Shown piece by piece: positions 35,338-46,994 of a stretch of DNA of 64,000 nucleotides (the first letter of the stretch is position 1; each line of letters starts with the position of its first letter). The position numbers and the translations under genes are program-made. The stretch comes from Bidens hawaiensis (lineage: Eukaryota; Streptophyta; Magnoliopsida; Asterales; Asteraceae), in assembly GCA_021521415.1 (NCBI GenBank), contig JAIQDT010002049.1, positions 1 to 64,000 of the forward strand. Direction: 5' to 3'. The notes below the pieces were generated by a model, which was given only the letters and a program-made list of their open reading frames with translations, searched no databases and was not told where the DNA came from.

Positions 35338-36628
35338 ATGGAGAGTACGGATTCATCTTCAGGATCAAAACAACCACAGTTACCACCCCGGTTTCCGGTT
35401 CCACCCGACCGACGAGGAGCTCGTAGTTCACTACCTTAAAAAGAAAGCCACCTCGACCCCTTTACCGGTTTCCATAATTGCCGAAGTTGATCTTTACAAG
35501 TTTGATCCTTGGGAGCTTCCTGGTATAATATTTATGTCATGAACATTAAATATAGCTGACGCAGCCTGCTATCTGTTTACCTGTAAACACTACTTTTATT
35601 GAAATAACAGTTTTTAACTTCATTTCATGAACAAATTATAATAAATTATGTAACGACATCTGTCATCACTAGTTTTAATGAAATATCATTTTTTTTAAAT
35701 TTTTTAACTTTTCAACTTTTTTTATTTATTTCGTGTAGCTAAGGCCACGTTTGGTGAGGAAGAGTGGTATTTCTTCAGTCCGAGGGACCGGAAGTATCCG
35801 AATGGAGCTCGGCCAAACCGAGCGGCTACTTCTGGCTATTGGAAGGCTACTGGGACCGACAAGCCGGTGTTGACGTCCGGTGGAACTCAAAAGGTTGGTG
35901 TCAAGAAAGCACTCGTGTTTTACCGCGGGAAGCCCCCGAAAGGGGGGAAAACAAATTGGATCATGCATGAATATCGTCTTACCGATAATAAAACGATATC
36001 GAAGCCACCAGGATGCGACCCGGTTAATAAAAAAGCGTCGTTACGGGTGATTAATTTAGTAACATTTTTCTTATATTAAACGGCTAACTCTGACAGCCTT
36101 TAATAGTACTATTATTTAAGTCTATACCATTATTATTTACACGCACCCTGATACTGCTAAGCTATAATTATTATTGTTATTTATTTATTGTAGTTGGATG
36201 ATTGGGTGCTATGTCGAATATACAAGAAGAATAATATGCAACGATCGGTGGAAAGCGACGGCAGCGATCACCCGATGACAGGGATGTTGGAGTCGATCCC
36301 ACCGTTGATTTCACTTGGCGTCACTAGACCGACAGGTTTTAACATAATGCTGGAGAATCATGATCAACACAACAACATAGTATACAACTCTATGTTACCT
36401 AACTCAAACGACAACAACGACAACGACAGCATCACAACGTCGAATCTTCTTCCTATGAAACGATCATTCCCGGGTTTTTTCTGGCCCGAAGAAGGGCAAA
36501 CAAGTAATTCTCCATACACGAAACGGTTTATTTCAGATGGCAATAGTGAGGGTGGAGTTATGGAGTTACCACAACAACAGGCATTGTTAGGGTCATACCA
36601 ATTGCCTGCCATGAACTGGTATTCATAG
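35338..36628 (+). pseudogene. NAC transcription factor (NOR/NARS1-like), copy A, frameshifted in exon 1
   Basis: Same three-exon gene as at 53276: exon 1 35338-35522, exon 2 35739-36046, exon 3 36194-36628, with intact GT-AG junctions. One extra C in the run at 35386-35389 (CCCC against CCC in copy B) shifts the frame after codon 17, just inside NAC subdomain A. Translation then ends at TAA 35437-35439 after 33 codons. No downstream ATG in exon 1 restores the frame, so the DNA-binding domain is lost. Exons 2 and 3 read identically to copy B and have not decayed. Either this is a very recent loss or a one-base sequencing or assembly error in a C run. Confidence 0.85.
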
Positions 36629-38264
36629 ATCATTTTTGTTGAAGTGGTTATGATTATTGGGATATACTAATTATTAATTATTATATATAAAGGTTGGTCT
36701 TATTTATAATATTTATAGTAGATGTGGGGGTGTGTATATATTTATATAAAAGGTGTATGTATATGGTTTCCATTGAGAAACTTTAAGTTAGATGCGACTC
36801 AAGAATGAATAGTGAGAGGCTCAACATTTAGTGACAATTGTCTGTAATTTGCTGCGAATTTTAGGTGATTGTGGGCTGCTACTGCTATGTATAGAGAGAT
36901 GCAGATAATTAATTAAATGGAAATGATACTTTTTTATTGTTATTATTGATCTCTTAGAATAAATCATAGCTATGGTTCAAGTACTTTTAAGTTTTAAGTC
37001 CTTGTGTTTTTTAGATTAAGTTTAATTTATTTATGATTGCATGTTTTCTTCATATCTTGAATAGTTAAGTTTTAATCTGGTTGATTGCTGATTTTATGTG
37101 TATGATTTCATGATTGAATCATATCTTTGTCGACACGTAACAATTTAGAAGAATTTCAATGATAATTGAACAATCTGTCAGTTATTTGTCGATGAATGAG
37201 TAATTTTCAGTAATCCGTGAATGAAAAAGGTTGGAAAAGTCGGGCATATGTAAAAAGGCTAATACATACAATTAATCAAACCATATAATTGATTTTAAGC
37301 TAATATATTGATATTTTGTGACTAATTATATGATGCATGGTTTTTTGAAAGTTTTCTTAAAAGTAAAAGCTTTCATCTTCTTTTTGAGGTATTTTTCCAT
37401 CTACTGATCACTATAAAACCCTAAGAGGTAAAATATGATTATATCTTTTTATTTTGTGGCTACTTAAGTTTTAAAATTTTGCAAAATCTGATGTAACGTC
37501 TATTTTATGAATAATGGTATACATCTCTATATGTTAATGGTCACATAGACCTTTTTGATTCAATAAATCATCATTACCATATATGAACATAATTTATTTT
37601 TTTCTTTTCTTCGATTATAATGTTGTTACCATTGATTTATTCTAGTCAATTATTTCCGTTGTTCAAATTTTATTGTTCGTATAATGTTCATCATCATTTA
37701 TAGTTGAATAAAATCTTTGAAACTTCATAAATAAATAAATAACTTGTCACTAAAGCATAATATTATGCAAGAAAAGTATAATTTCTAGATCTCAAAACTC
37801 ATTAAGGGTTCTAAAGGAAATTTGCTTTTGGTTTAGGAAATAACATGCATGCTATACTTTAAATTTCAATTCATGCAAATTTCTATTACTTTTTAGCGGA
37901 GATGATACACAATACAAAACTATTCAGTTAGAATAACATGGAGGAGTTTGTGTAGCGAAGCCTATGTACCTAACACAAATTCTTTTAATTTTTATATATT
38001 TTTTCTTGGTCCCGCATTGACTCAGAGGTTGTTTGGCAACCAATATGGTGCTAAGCTATTAATAGGCTTAACCAAATGAGATGTAGCATCTGAATTGATT
38101 AGTATGTTCAAAAAGACTTCATTAACCGATTCAAATGTAGCTTTTTATAGAATTACTAAAAGACTATCAAACAACCTTAAGTATTAATATCAGGTCAGCT
38201 TTAAGTGTGTTTGGTTCAGCAGAAGTACATCTCTGAATCAATCGCAAAGCTCTTACATATTAAG
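36629..38264. other. Non-coding sequence downstream of NAC, copy A
   Basis: AT-rich, no gene seen. It holds the NAC 3' UTR and probable polyadenylation region (AATAAA-like words near 36957). From about 36790 on, substitutions between the two copies become common. Confidence 0.6.
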
Positions 38265-38526
38265 TAGGGATGAGCAAAAATCGGTACGGTACCGAACCGG
38301 TGCCGGTACCGAAATCGGTACCGATTCCGTACCGTCGGTACCGAATCGGTGCCAAGGTTTTGAGTTTTCGGGACCGGTACGGTACCGGTACCGGTATTTC
38401 CCGAATTTTACCTTAAATACCGGTACCGTCCCGATACCGAACCGAATATTTCGGTACCGGTACCAAGATTTGGCGATTTTCGGGATCGGTATTTTCGATA
38501 CCGGTACGGTACCGAGCTCATCCCTA
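38265..38526. mobile_element. hAT-type MITE (262 bp), copy A
   Basis: Tips TAGGGATGAGC and GCTCATCCCTA, flanked by ATATTAAG (38257-38264) and ATATTGAG (38527-38534), an 8 bp duplication with one mismatch as in hAT elements. The inside is packed with GGTACCGGTACCG-type palindromes. The long minus-strand ORF here is a by-product of that repeat. Confidence 0.88.
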
Positions 38527-38534
38527 ATATTGAG

Positions 38535-39466
38535 TCTTAAAATGACGTTGAATAAAAATTTTGACCCTTTGTTCATTCACATATGTTCATAATCCCTCAT
38601 TCTGCCACTCACGCACCATCTCCTCGACCCACCATCACCTCCTCTACCATCGCCTTCTCCACAACAAATCACCCCCATATTGGCTATTCAACACTCACTA
38701 GCTCCGAGTCTCTTAACCATCGATGCTAGACTTGTCGCTATTTAGTCAAAAACAATAATAATCAAGTGTTCCTAATCACCTTAAACTAGTTAGGGCAAGT
38801 AGGGTGTCGAACCACAAGAAGTATGTGGTTAGTGCAGTGTGTAACTAGTTCCTGACATTATGAAGTGAGCAATTATGAGTGTTGATCACACTAGCAAAGA
38901 GTTGGTTTTACTATTAAGCAAACAAATTAAGCAAACTTCAATCAATTAGCAAAAACAAATCATACTCGGGGTTCAAGCATGTAATAAGGCAATAATCTTA
39001 TGTTCACCTAACATATTAATCATCAATAATCAAATTAGATTGGCTAACTAGTTAAACCTTAGGTGTCAGCAATCGCTAACACACGGTACTGGTTATCAAA
39101 CGGTCCCTACCAGTATGACTCAACTAAGGGCAATTGTATGCTTCATTATATTAAACTAATCAAATAACCCTATAAGAAAGTATCACAGCAACTGTCAAAC
39201 TAATCGTTCTAATTGAAATAAACCTAAACCGAATGAATGCACAATAATGACAAACATCAATACTCATAGATTAATAAAAAAAAATTACAATTAGTTTGTT
39301 CTTTAACATATGAGAAAACTGAAAAATACAATACTCTACATCCCGTATATTATTCGAGAAGATTAGCCTCGCCTTGACATCGAAAAATCTTCAATTCTAA
39401 TTATGGAAACTATACGGATGATCTCTGGATGATTCGGAAGGATGGAAATGATCTCTCAAGCTCTGG
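38535..39466. other. Non-coding sequence, copy A
   Basis: No gene recognised. The words (CTAGTTAGGGCAAGTAGGGTGTCGAACCAC, split by many stops) suggest an old dispersed repeat. Repeated at +17,938. Confidence 0.5.
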
Positions 39467-41887
39467 TGTCACACCCCGACCAATGAAGGCGGAAACGTCG
39501 AGGCGCGACATGATTACTCATTGCACAATGACACTATAAAGTTACAATACTTAAACAACTCATTTAAATCCATATCATCATAAATAACATAACAATTGTT
39601 CATACAAAATGCCAAATAGATAGATAAACAAATAACTTGTTCTTTTATTTTCTAATATCCTAAAGCCAAGATAATAAGTTTCTTCAAGTAATCCAATCAA
39701 GCTAACATCAAACCTGTAACATTGCATAAAATAGAGTTTGTCAACACGAAGGTTGGTGAGCAATTTTCATAGTTTTGGACAATAAGTATATAGTATGAAA
39801 TCCACAACTAGTATATGAAAACAATAAATAATAGCAACAATTTAGATAATAAAACCGTCAATAAGAATACATTGATGACAATAATGAAATCGTCAATAAG
39901 AATACATTGACGACACCTTTCTATATGGGGGTACCATATATACTCGGAATAAACGTATGATCATACTTTGATGAGGCTACCCGCCTTAGCATTCAAGAGG
40001 CTACCCGCTTTAGCATTCAAGAATTTGCACATAATCATGTAAAGCATATAACACCAAATCGAGCATTTATTTAAGTAAACATATACAATACGTGTTGTGG
40101 TTTAAGACTCAAGTATAAATCATTTGAATTTGAATAAGTATGCAATGTCACCCCCAAAACGAAAGATGCAAAACCGGGGATGAAAAAGTACTCACATTAA
40201 CAAGTAACTTGAAAGATAGTGTCGTGAATAATCGGAGAGATCGGTTTAACGAGCAAGACCTACATTAAACGGGTCTTGTGTTAGTAGGTAGTCTTGGAAG
40301 GGTTTAAAATAAAATACATGACAAATAAAGGAAATAAATAAAGTTTAGGATTTAAAATGTAAATATTTGAGAAATTAAAGAAACGAGTTTTGTAAAATAA
40401 GTTTACTCGAAACCGGGTCTCGGTATTCTATTCATTAGTTTTTTTTCTTTTTCTACTCAACCTATGTTAAGTAATAATGTGGGTTAAAAGGCGATATTGC
40501 AAAACCCTTGGTTATAAGAATACCAAATGGAGGTTTAAACGAGTGTTCGGGTTTGTCGGTTCGAGACTTGATAATTGACCAAGCTCACAGTTAACTTCCC
40601 AAAATAATAAATGTTATGAGATAACTCAATAAAATCCAAATAGACTTAACCAAGTATGTAGTTCTATTGTGAAGAAACTTAACGTTTGTTAAGCGAGTAT
40701 ACGACCTTATCGGTTCGAACTTGTTATAAGATCAAGTTGGTTACCGACATGCCAAGTATGTTTAGAAATTAACTAAAATTCATTTAAAATATAATCTTGA
40801 AGAAAAATATGAGTTTTGGTGGCTAAAAACACACTTGTGTGTCTTAAGCGAGTGAACTCCGTTTAGTTCGGTTTTTGGTCCGGTCCTTGACTCGGAATAA
40901 GATCGAGGATGGTTACCACATACCCAATTACCATGGAACTTGTAAAATAACTTATAAATAATAATACTCAAGTTTTACGTTAAAAAAGTAAACAATAAAG
41001 CTTTTAAACAAAAGTTCGGTTTTTGGTTCGGTCCTTGACTCGGAATAAGATCGAGGATAGTTACCACATACCCAATTACCATGGAACTTGTAAAATAACT
41101 TATAAATAATAATACTCAAGTTTTACATTCAAAAAGTTAACAATAATGCTTTTAAACAAAAGTTCGGTTTTTGGTTCGGTTCTCAACTCGGGATGAAACC
41201 GAGGCTAGTCACCACATACCCAATACCATGGAACTTGACAAATATGAACAATAAACTAAAATATGTAAAAGTTAAGCAAGTATAACAAGTTATATGGTTA
41301 GATTTGTTAAATATATAAACAAGGACTACAAAGTCCTCCATGTAACCTTGCCTTATTAGCCCGACATTTCAATCGGCCAAGACCGGATAAATGAAAGACC
41401 GAAGGTAAACAAGGAGTGTATATTATATATATGTTGTAACATCAAGCTTTAAGTATTGAGAAGTTAGTTAAAATGAAAGATTAGCTTATGAAGAACAACC
41501 TTAGAATTCAAGAATTTGAGAGAGAAATGAAGAAATGAGCAAGCACAAATGAAGAAGATGGGTGTGTATATATAGGGTAAGTTGAATGGGTCTTTCATAA
41601 AGGGTGTTTCATGAAAATTGGTTGGTTATAGACCCAAGAAAGCACAAACTACAAATGGGTCCTTCAAGTCTCCATTTTGGTAGTTTTAGTCATTGGAGTT
41701 CGTTTTGAGCGTTTTCGGGGAATTTTAAGAACCGAAAAGGGTGTTTTTTTTTATCCAACAACTATAAAACAAATATTTAACATACAATTCATCATTTTGA
41801 TAATATCGAAAGGTTCGGGATACAAAACGGGTCGGGTTTACATTAAGAATACAAGTATAAAATAACCCGAAATTGACAAATGTCACA
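39467..41887 (-). mobile_element. 3' LTR of a minus-strand Tekay-like Ty3/Gypsy element, copy A (2421 bp)
   Basis: On the minus strand it starts TGTGACATTTGTCAATTTCGGG (split by line end) at 41887 and ends GGTCGGGGTGTGACA at 39467; TGTGACA/TGTCACA tips. It is preceded by the purine tract AAAGTAGGGGATAC (41888-41901, minus) and GGGACGAAATTTCC. Related at its tips to the two solo LTRs at 9777 and 21639. Confidence 0.9.
40866..41240. repeat. 148 bp tandem repeats inside the LTR, copy A
   Basis: The unit starting GTTCGGTTTTTGGT.CGGT recurs at 40866, 41014 and 41162 (third partial), each followed by the GAGG.T.GTTACCACATACCCAAT box. Copy B has the same array at 58804-59178. Confidence 0.9.
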
Positions 41888-41920
41888 GTATCCCCTACTT
41901 TAGGAAATTTCGTCCCAAAA

Positions 41921-42488
41921 TTAAGATGATGTAAATAAATATGGATATTTCTCCTTCATCGAGTCTTCTCGTTCCCATGTAAACTCCGCGCCACGCCGTG
42001 ATTCCCATCGAACTTTAACTAACTTAATGCGACTTCGCTTGGTTTTCTTTTCATTGCGGTCCATGATTTCAACGGGTCGTTCAACCATAATCATTGATTC
42101 ATTGACTTGTACTTCGTCGAGAGGTATAGGGAGACTACCTTCGGCTAAGCACTTCTTGAGATTTGAAACATGAAAGGTCGGATGAACACCGGTGAGTTCT
42201 TCCGGTAGTTCGAGTCGGTTTCCGACTCGCTCAAGAATCTTGAATGGGCCTACGAAACGGGGAGCTAGTTTTCCTTTCTTTCCAAAACGAACAACTCCTT
42301 TCCAAGGAGATACCTTGAGAAGGACGGGATCGTCGACATTGAATTCGATCGGTTTTCGCCGTTTGTCGGCGTAGCTCTTTTGTCGACTTCTAGCGGCAAG
42401 TAGGTTCAAGCGAATTTGGTTGATACAGTCGGTGGCTTCTTGGATCATTTCGGGTCCGGTAATTTGAGCTTCACCGATTTCGTTCCAA
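41921..42488 (-). pseudogene. Ty3/Gypsy pol C-terminus (integrase end and chromodomain-like tail), copy A, truncated
   Basis: 175 codons from the end of integrase ([33 protein letters not shown]) to the chromodomain-like [18 protein letters not shown] and the stop at 41921. The reading frame is open but cut at 42488 by the junction with an unrelated element, so the catalytic part is absent. Nearly identical to the end of the frame at 59859-60896. Confidence 0.92.
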
Positions 42489-42672
42489 GTGATGCAGCTT
42501 CAATGTTGGAGACTACATACTGCGTAAACAACGAGATTCCGAACCAGGCGCATATCGGCTCGAAAGGCTCGATGGCACCCCCATCCCAAGAACATGGAAG
42601 GGAGCTCAATTACACAGGCTGCATGTAGATCAATTCCAAACTTGTAAAGAAAAGGCCTGGAGCCACTTCTAA
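42489..42672 (+). pseudogene. Pol C-terminal fragment of a Tat-lineage-like Ty3/Gypsy element
   Basis: The frame from 42493 to TAA 42670-42672 reads SFNVGDYILRKQRDSEP, then GAYRLERLDGTPIPRTW. This matches the pattern GD.VLR...G.Y.L..L.G..+PR.WN...L that closes the integrase of plant Tat/Ogre/Athila-type elements. The usual G-K-L-x-P-x-W-E-G-P-Y part between the two halves is missing, so there is an internal deletion. The family assignment rests on this pattern. Confidence 0.7.
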
Positions 42673-43427
42673 TGGAAATGATTCTCCTTATCACATTGAC
42701 GCTGATAATCTTACATTTACTTATGATCTGACCACACTGATATGCCGGTATTCACCGCATAAATAAGTGGGAAAGTAAGTCGTTGCGTGTGGAAGGCGGC
42801 AAAACCCGCATAAACACAAAAAACGGTAAAAATTTCTAAGGAAAAGATGAGGAAAACCTTCACGCAGGTCAGTTATGGGTGAAGTTTGGTCATCCCACTA
42901 AATGTAAGTGACGGTCCTACCCGCACAATCATGATAGAGGAAACTGAACATTAACCTATTGACAACCACGCATCGAAAGGTTAACTTATTCAAAACACTT
43001 AGAAAATGTCTAAAAAGATGAGGAAAACCTTCACGCAGGTCAGTTATAGGTGAAGTTTGGTCATCCTAAGTGAAAGTGACGGTCCTACCCGCACAATCTT
43101 GATATAGGAAACTGAACACTAACCTATTGACAACCACGCGTCGAAAGGTTAACTTATTCAAAACACTTGGAAAATTGCTAAGTTAAACTAAAGTATGCAT
43201 GAGCAAATCATATATTGTTTATAAGGCAAAATAAGTGCCAATTAAACTATAATATGCATGAGCAAGTCATATAACGTTTATAAAGCAAGTCATTAACTGA
43301 AAGTGACGGTCCCACCCGCACAAACATTTATATTTCATAAAAAATCCAAACATTACAAGAACGGCCAGGTATCTACCCGCCTACAGAAACGTAAATCTAT
43401 CCTAACGGTGGGAAGGGATCTCAAGGT
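42673..43427. repeat. Spacer with 171 bp tandem repeat between pol end and antisense ORF
   Basis: Two copies of a unit starting AAAGATGAGGAAAACCTTCACGCAGG at 42843 and 43014, with a partial third (GTGACGGTCC.ACCCGCACAA) at about 43303. A variable tandem-repeat spacer between pol and the extra ORF is a known trait of Tat-lineage elements. Confidence 0.85.
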
Positions 43428-46400
43428 TCAAACTTCAGGACCACTCCCTCCAAACCCACTTGAACCCGCACCATCAGTTGGCTGTGGCGGTTCAAGGAAA
43501 GCCTTGAGAATAGTTAGCCCATCATCAGCAGCAGCAATTTCGTTCACCTTCTCCACCACCGGATGCGGGAAGGCAGCATACTGGTTCACTGCTTTGTCGT
43601 AAGCAGCTTCAGTGTCCACGTCATAAAGAGGGAAGTTGGAAGGCGGGATGCCCTTCTCAACAAACCCCAGACCAAGCAAGAAACCAGCCTTTTCCCCATC
43701 CTCATGGGAAGCGTTGAGAGCTGCGCTCATGGCATCGTCATAAGATGTGTTCGTGAAGATCCGATGCACAACCTACAAAAAAAAATATATATGTATCAAA
43801 AACTTTTCTAAGTACAAAGAAAAGCGTAAAGATATTATGAAGCTACGCATACCTGCGACAACGCTTCTCGTAGAAGCCATTCCTTGGTGATCAGAGCTTC
43901 CTGGAGGGCAGCTTGAGTTTGGTCACGGGCGCGTTCGGCTTCATTTTTGTTAAGGTTGGCAAGCAACACTTCCTTAGCAGCAGCCTCTTCAACGTCCTTC
44001 AGCTTACGCTTAGTGCGGTCAAGCATACCCTTCTGGTCCAGGAGCTCTTGGAGTTTCTTGGCATCTTCTAAAGCCAAAGCATCATGAGCCTTCTGAAGCC
44101 TCTCTAGTTTGGCTTTAAGCTCCTCATTCTCGGCGCGCAGAGGCTCAGCAATGGCTTCAGCTTTGGTGGCCCTCTCGGTCGCGTTCCGCGCAGTTTCCTT
44201 AGCCAACCTAAGCTGTTCGTTAACAGCTTGGGTAGCCTTGGAACGGGCCTCATGCTTGGCCTGGACCTCGACCTCAAGGTCCTTGAAGGCTTTCTCCTTC
44301 TCTGCAGTAATGGCGGCATGCCTCTTATTCTCCTCCCGGATTGCTCGCAGCCTGAGCCACTTCCAGGCTACGCCCCGTCTTTAACTTGTCGTTTTCACGA
44401 CAAAGAAACTCGACGCGCGGCTGCATCCTGGCAAGGAGGATTCGGAGCTCATTCGTTAGCCTACCCTCTTGGTAGCTAGACATGGCCTCCCCCAACGCAC
44501 CGCTTGGGGCTGCGTGACGCGCCCACTCGACACAGTCCACAGCCGTTCGAAGGGTTGTTCCCCGGCGGATGTTTCACCGTGGAACATACACCTCATTGGA
44601 ATCTGAAACTGCAAAAACAAAAAATGGTTAGGAAAAAATGATAAAAAAAAAAGATAATAGGCCAAAATAACCCTACGCACCTGTAGGGTCGACAACAGGC
44701 CGGTAGCCGCCAAACCCATCACCCAAACCTAAGGGATATCCATCCAAGAGGTCAGGGAGATGGGAAGGAGGCAGAGATTGGCTAGAAGCCCCAACCCTGA
44801 ACATACCTGATGAACCGGCCGGGGACGAGGTAGTCGCCGGTGCCGGAGGCACGGTTGAAGCCGCCGCGGTAGAGACCATCGGAGGTGAACTCACAACCGT
44901 GGCCGCCGCTGCGGAGGAGCACGCAGAAAAAATCACCGCCGGCTCAGTGAAGGATACAGTGAAGATGGCACTGACAGCCAGCGGAGATGACGTCACAATT
45001 GGAACAGTTGCCCCAACGGGATGAGCAACTGAACCAACACTGCAAACAGGCGCAGCTGCCTGGGTCATCGCCTCGGGTAGGTTGACCAAACCTACCGTCG
45101 TGGGTTCAGAACTGCTCCTTCCCGCACCACTTTGGAATGCGGTTGCATCCACGCCTGCATGAAGATAACAAAATATTAAAAACAATGGCGGAAAGAATTG
45201 CGGGTAAGATAAATAAAAAGTATACTTATGGGTTTTCTTAATCTTGAAGGTTCTGACGGGCGGGGACGAACCCGATGGAACTGGCCTCTTCATGCCAGTC
45301 ACCGTCGTAACGCTTGGCTGCTCGGAGGTGACAGCTGTCCCAACCCCCGTGACAATGGTCTCACCAGGGTTCCCCCCCGCCTCCTCACTTTCAGTCTCCG
45401 AGTCGGACCGATTTCCCTGATCGGCGGTGGAGGCGACCTTCGCCTTGTCCTTCACGCCGGCAGCTTTCTTCTTCCTCACGAAGAAAGGCCCATCTGTGGA
45501 TCCCTCATCAGAAGATGATAAAATTAGGGAAACTCCAGCAGAGGTTTGATCATGAAGAGGGCGAGGGTTAAAGAATCCCTTACCTGGCCGCGTGGCGCTC
45601 AAAATCTCGTGGCCCGGCGGGTAGACCTCCACAAACCTATCCGCCGTTTGCTCCAAAATGGGCAACTCGTTCTCGTCGAGATCACGAGTACCCAGTCTAG
45701 CAGGACCACCAGTCTCCCGCGGTTGCAGAAGCGATTGCAAGTTGTTTCCCTCTAAAAATAAAAGAGAAACAGTTAGAAGAAAAACCCTAAATCAGCAAAA
45801 AAGACGGAGCATACCGTAGGGAGTAGAATTCAAACCGTATTCGAGAATGATAGGTACTTGCGGCGTCCCAGAACCGGCATCCTTCCATACCCGGCTCATC
45901 CCAAGCATCACCATCCCAGACTCCGCAAAGCGGTAAACCAGAGTCTGGATCTGGGAGGTCTTGGTAAACCATTCAGTCTCCTGATAGTTGGAGGCGTGAA
46001 GGTTGGGGAGTGCTCTCCCGTTCTTGAACGCCATCGCTATGGGGACGACGCGAGCGGAGATATAGAAAAACTCCCTCTTCCAAGACCGAAAACTGCGCTC
46101 GGTAGCGCAGATCTTCAAACCCTTGATCCGAGTGACCAAGGTATACCAGCCATGGATGCACCTCCAGGAATAGAAGGTCATCAGGAGGTCGACGCGGGGC
46201 TCAACGCCCAGAATGTGGCACACCCATTCAAAGTGGCGAACCTTTGCGATCGCCATCGGGTGCACCTCCGTCAAATGTACACCGTGTTTCTCCAGAATAC
46301 GGTATACAAACTTCGTTAATGGGAATCTGAGATTCCCATATATGAAGGATGAGGCATAAACCCCTATCTTACCCTTGGGGGCATCATACACCGTCTGGTG

Positions 46401-46619
46401 AGGCTCCGGAAACTCAGGCTCGTAAGGATCGAGCATGAACTTCTTGACGATATAGTTGTATAGATCGACAGAGAGAGCACACTGGCACTCGCCAGCAGTA
46501 CTCTTGTCGTCCTTGTCAGACGCGGACATCGGGTTCTCAGGGTATACGTCGGACTCTTCGGCAGTATACTCAGGATCATGAGTAGAAGACATTTTGGAGG
46601 TATGAAAGAGAACGATCAT
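43428..46619 (-). pseudogene. Antisense accessory ORF of a Tat-lineage-like element: Transposase_28-like domain plus coiled coil
   Basis: Exon 1 (46619 or more likely 46592 to 45815) encodes an acidic start (MSSTHDPEYTAEESD) and then the 'putative gypsy-type transposon' pattern: FPLTKFVYRILEKHGVHL, HFEWVCHILGVEP, LLMTFYSWR...GWYTLV, FRSWKREFFYI. Exon 2 starts at 45751 after a GT-AG intron. A Ser/Thr/Ala/Pro-rich linker (45700-44690) follows, with a probable intron near 45228-45150. Then come the segment around VDCVEWARHA, a long coiled coil (about 44380-43850, KATKAEAIAEPLRAENEELKAKLERL-type heptads) and a last exon (43769-43428). A TGA at 44576-44574 and a frame change near 44360-44390 break it. 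It lies opposite to pol, between pol and the expected 3' LTR. Its function is not known. Confidence 0.78.
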
Positions 46620-46623
46620 GAGT

Positions 46624-46802
46624 AAAATGGGTTTTTATCCCAGTTTATGAAATAAGAATTATGGTGTTTTTATAACTCTGATTAATTTTCCTAACTACGG
46701 TTCTGATGAAATATTCCGCTGCAAATTATTTTAATAAACATCGATACCACCACTCAACGTTCACGGCTCCCCTCCCGGGGTATAGGGGTCGGGGCTGTGA
46801 CA
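46624..46802 (+). mobile_element. 3' end of a Ty3/Gypsy 5' LTR, copy B (truncated on the left)
   Basis: Same as 27806-27984: ends GGGGTCGGGGCTGTGACA. The upstream part of the LTR is missing and replaced at 46623 by the antisense-ORF element. Confidence 0.88.
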
Positions 46803-46809
46803 GCAGAAG

Positions 46810-46822
46810 TGGTATCAGAGCC
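46810..46822 (+). other. Primer-binding site (tRNA-iMet type), copy B
   Basis: TGGTATCAGAGCC, seven bases after the LTR end, as in copy A. Confidence 0.9.
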
Positions 46823-46994
46823 ACTGGTTTAAGCAATATAGGTATTTTAACAATACCTAATTAAGTGTTAGGAAATAAATGTATTAACCTATGTGTTAAC
46901 TTATGTGTTAACTTTATGGATGAAATTTTAACTACACATAAATAATATGATTTTCTTTTAGAGGTCGTTGTTTTATTGTTTTTGATTAAACAGC

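Larger units (their letters stand above)
30035..42488. repeat. Segmental duplication, copy A (12,454 bp, carries NAC pseudogene)
   Basis: Direct repeat of 47978-60426 in the same orientation. The left boundary (TTAAACCGGATTATAACAT) joins truncated gag in A and a different AT-rich repeat in B. The right boundary (CACCGATTTCGTTCCAA, at 42488) lies in the middle of a minus-strand integrase gene: B continues that gene, A jumps into an unrelated element. From 30035 to 36628 I see one substitution plus three length changes (T run at 30237, CT run at 35159, C run at 35386). From 36629 to 42488 I see roughly 40 substitutions or small indels. The unit holds NAC, a hAT-type MITE, a Gypsy LTR and the pol end. 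Confidence 0.95.

Noticed and set aside
35726..35968. Minus-strand and alternative-frame ORFs over NAC exon 2 (both copies)
   Set aside because: Shadows of the NAC coding frame.
38253..38576. 107-codon minus-strand ORF rich in RYRY/GTVPV words (also at 56191-56514)
   Set aside because: It is the translation of GGTACCGG palindromes inside a hAT-type MITE.
42192..42628. Plus-strand ORFs opposite the integrase tail and over the junction
   Set aside because: Antisense frames of pol, and one that crosses the junction by chance.
45228..46319. Plus-strand ORFs opposite the antisense accessory ORF
   Set aside because: Shadow frames. The minus-strand reading carries the conserved domain pattern, splice signals and coiled coil.
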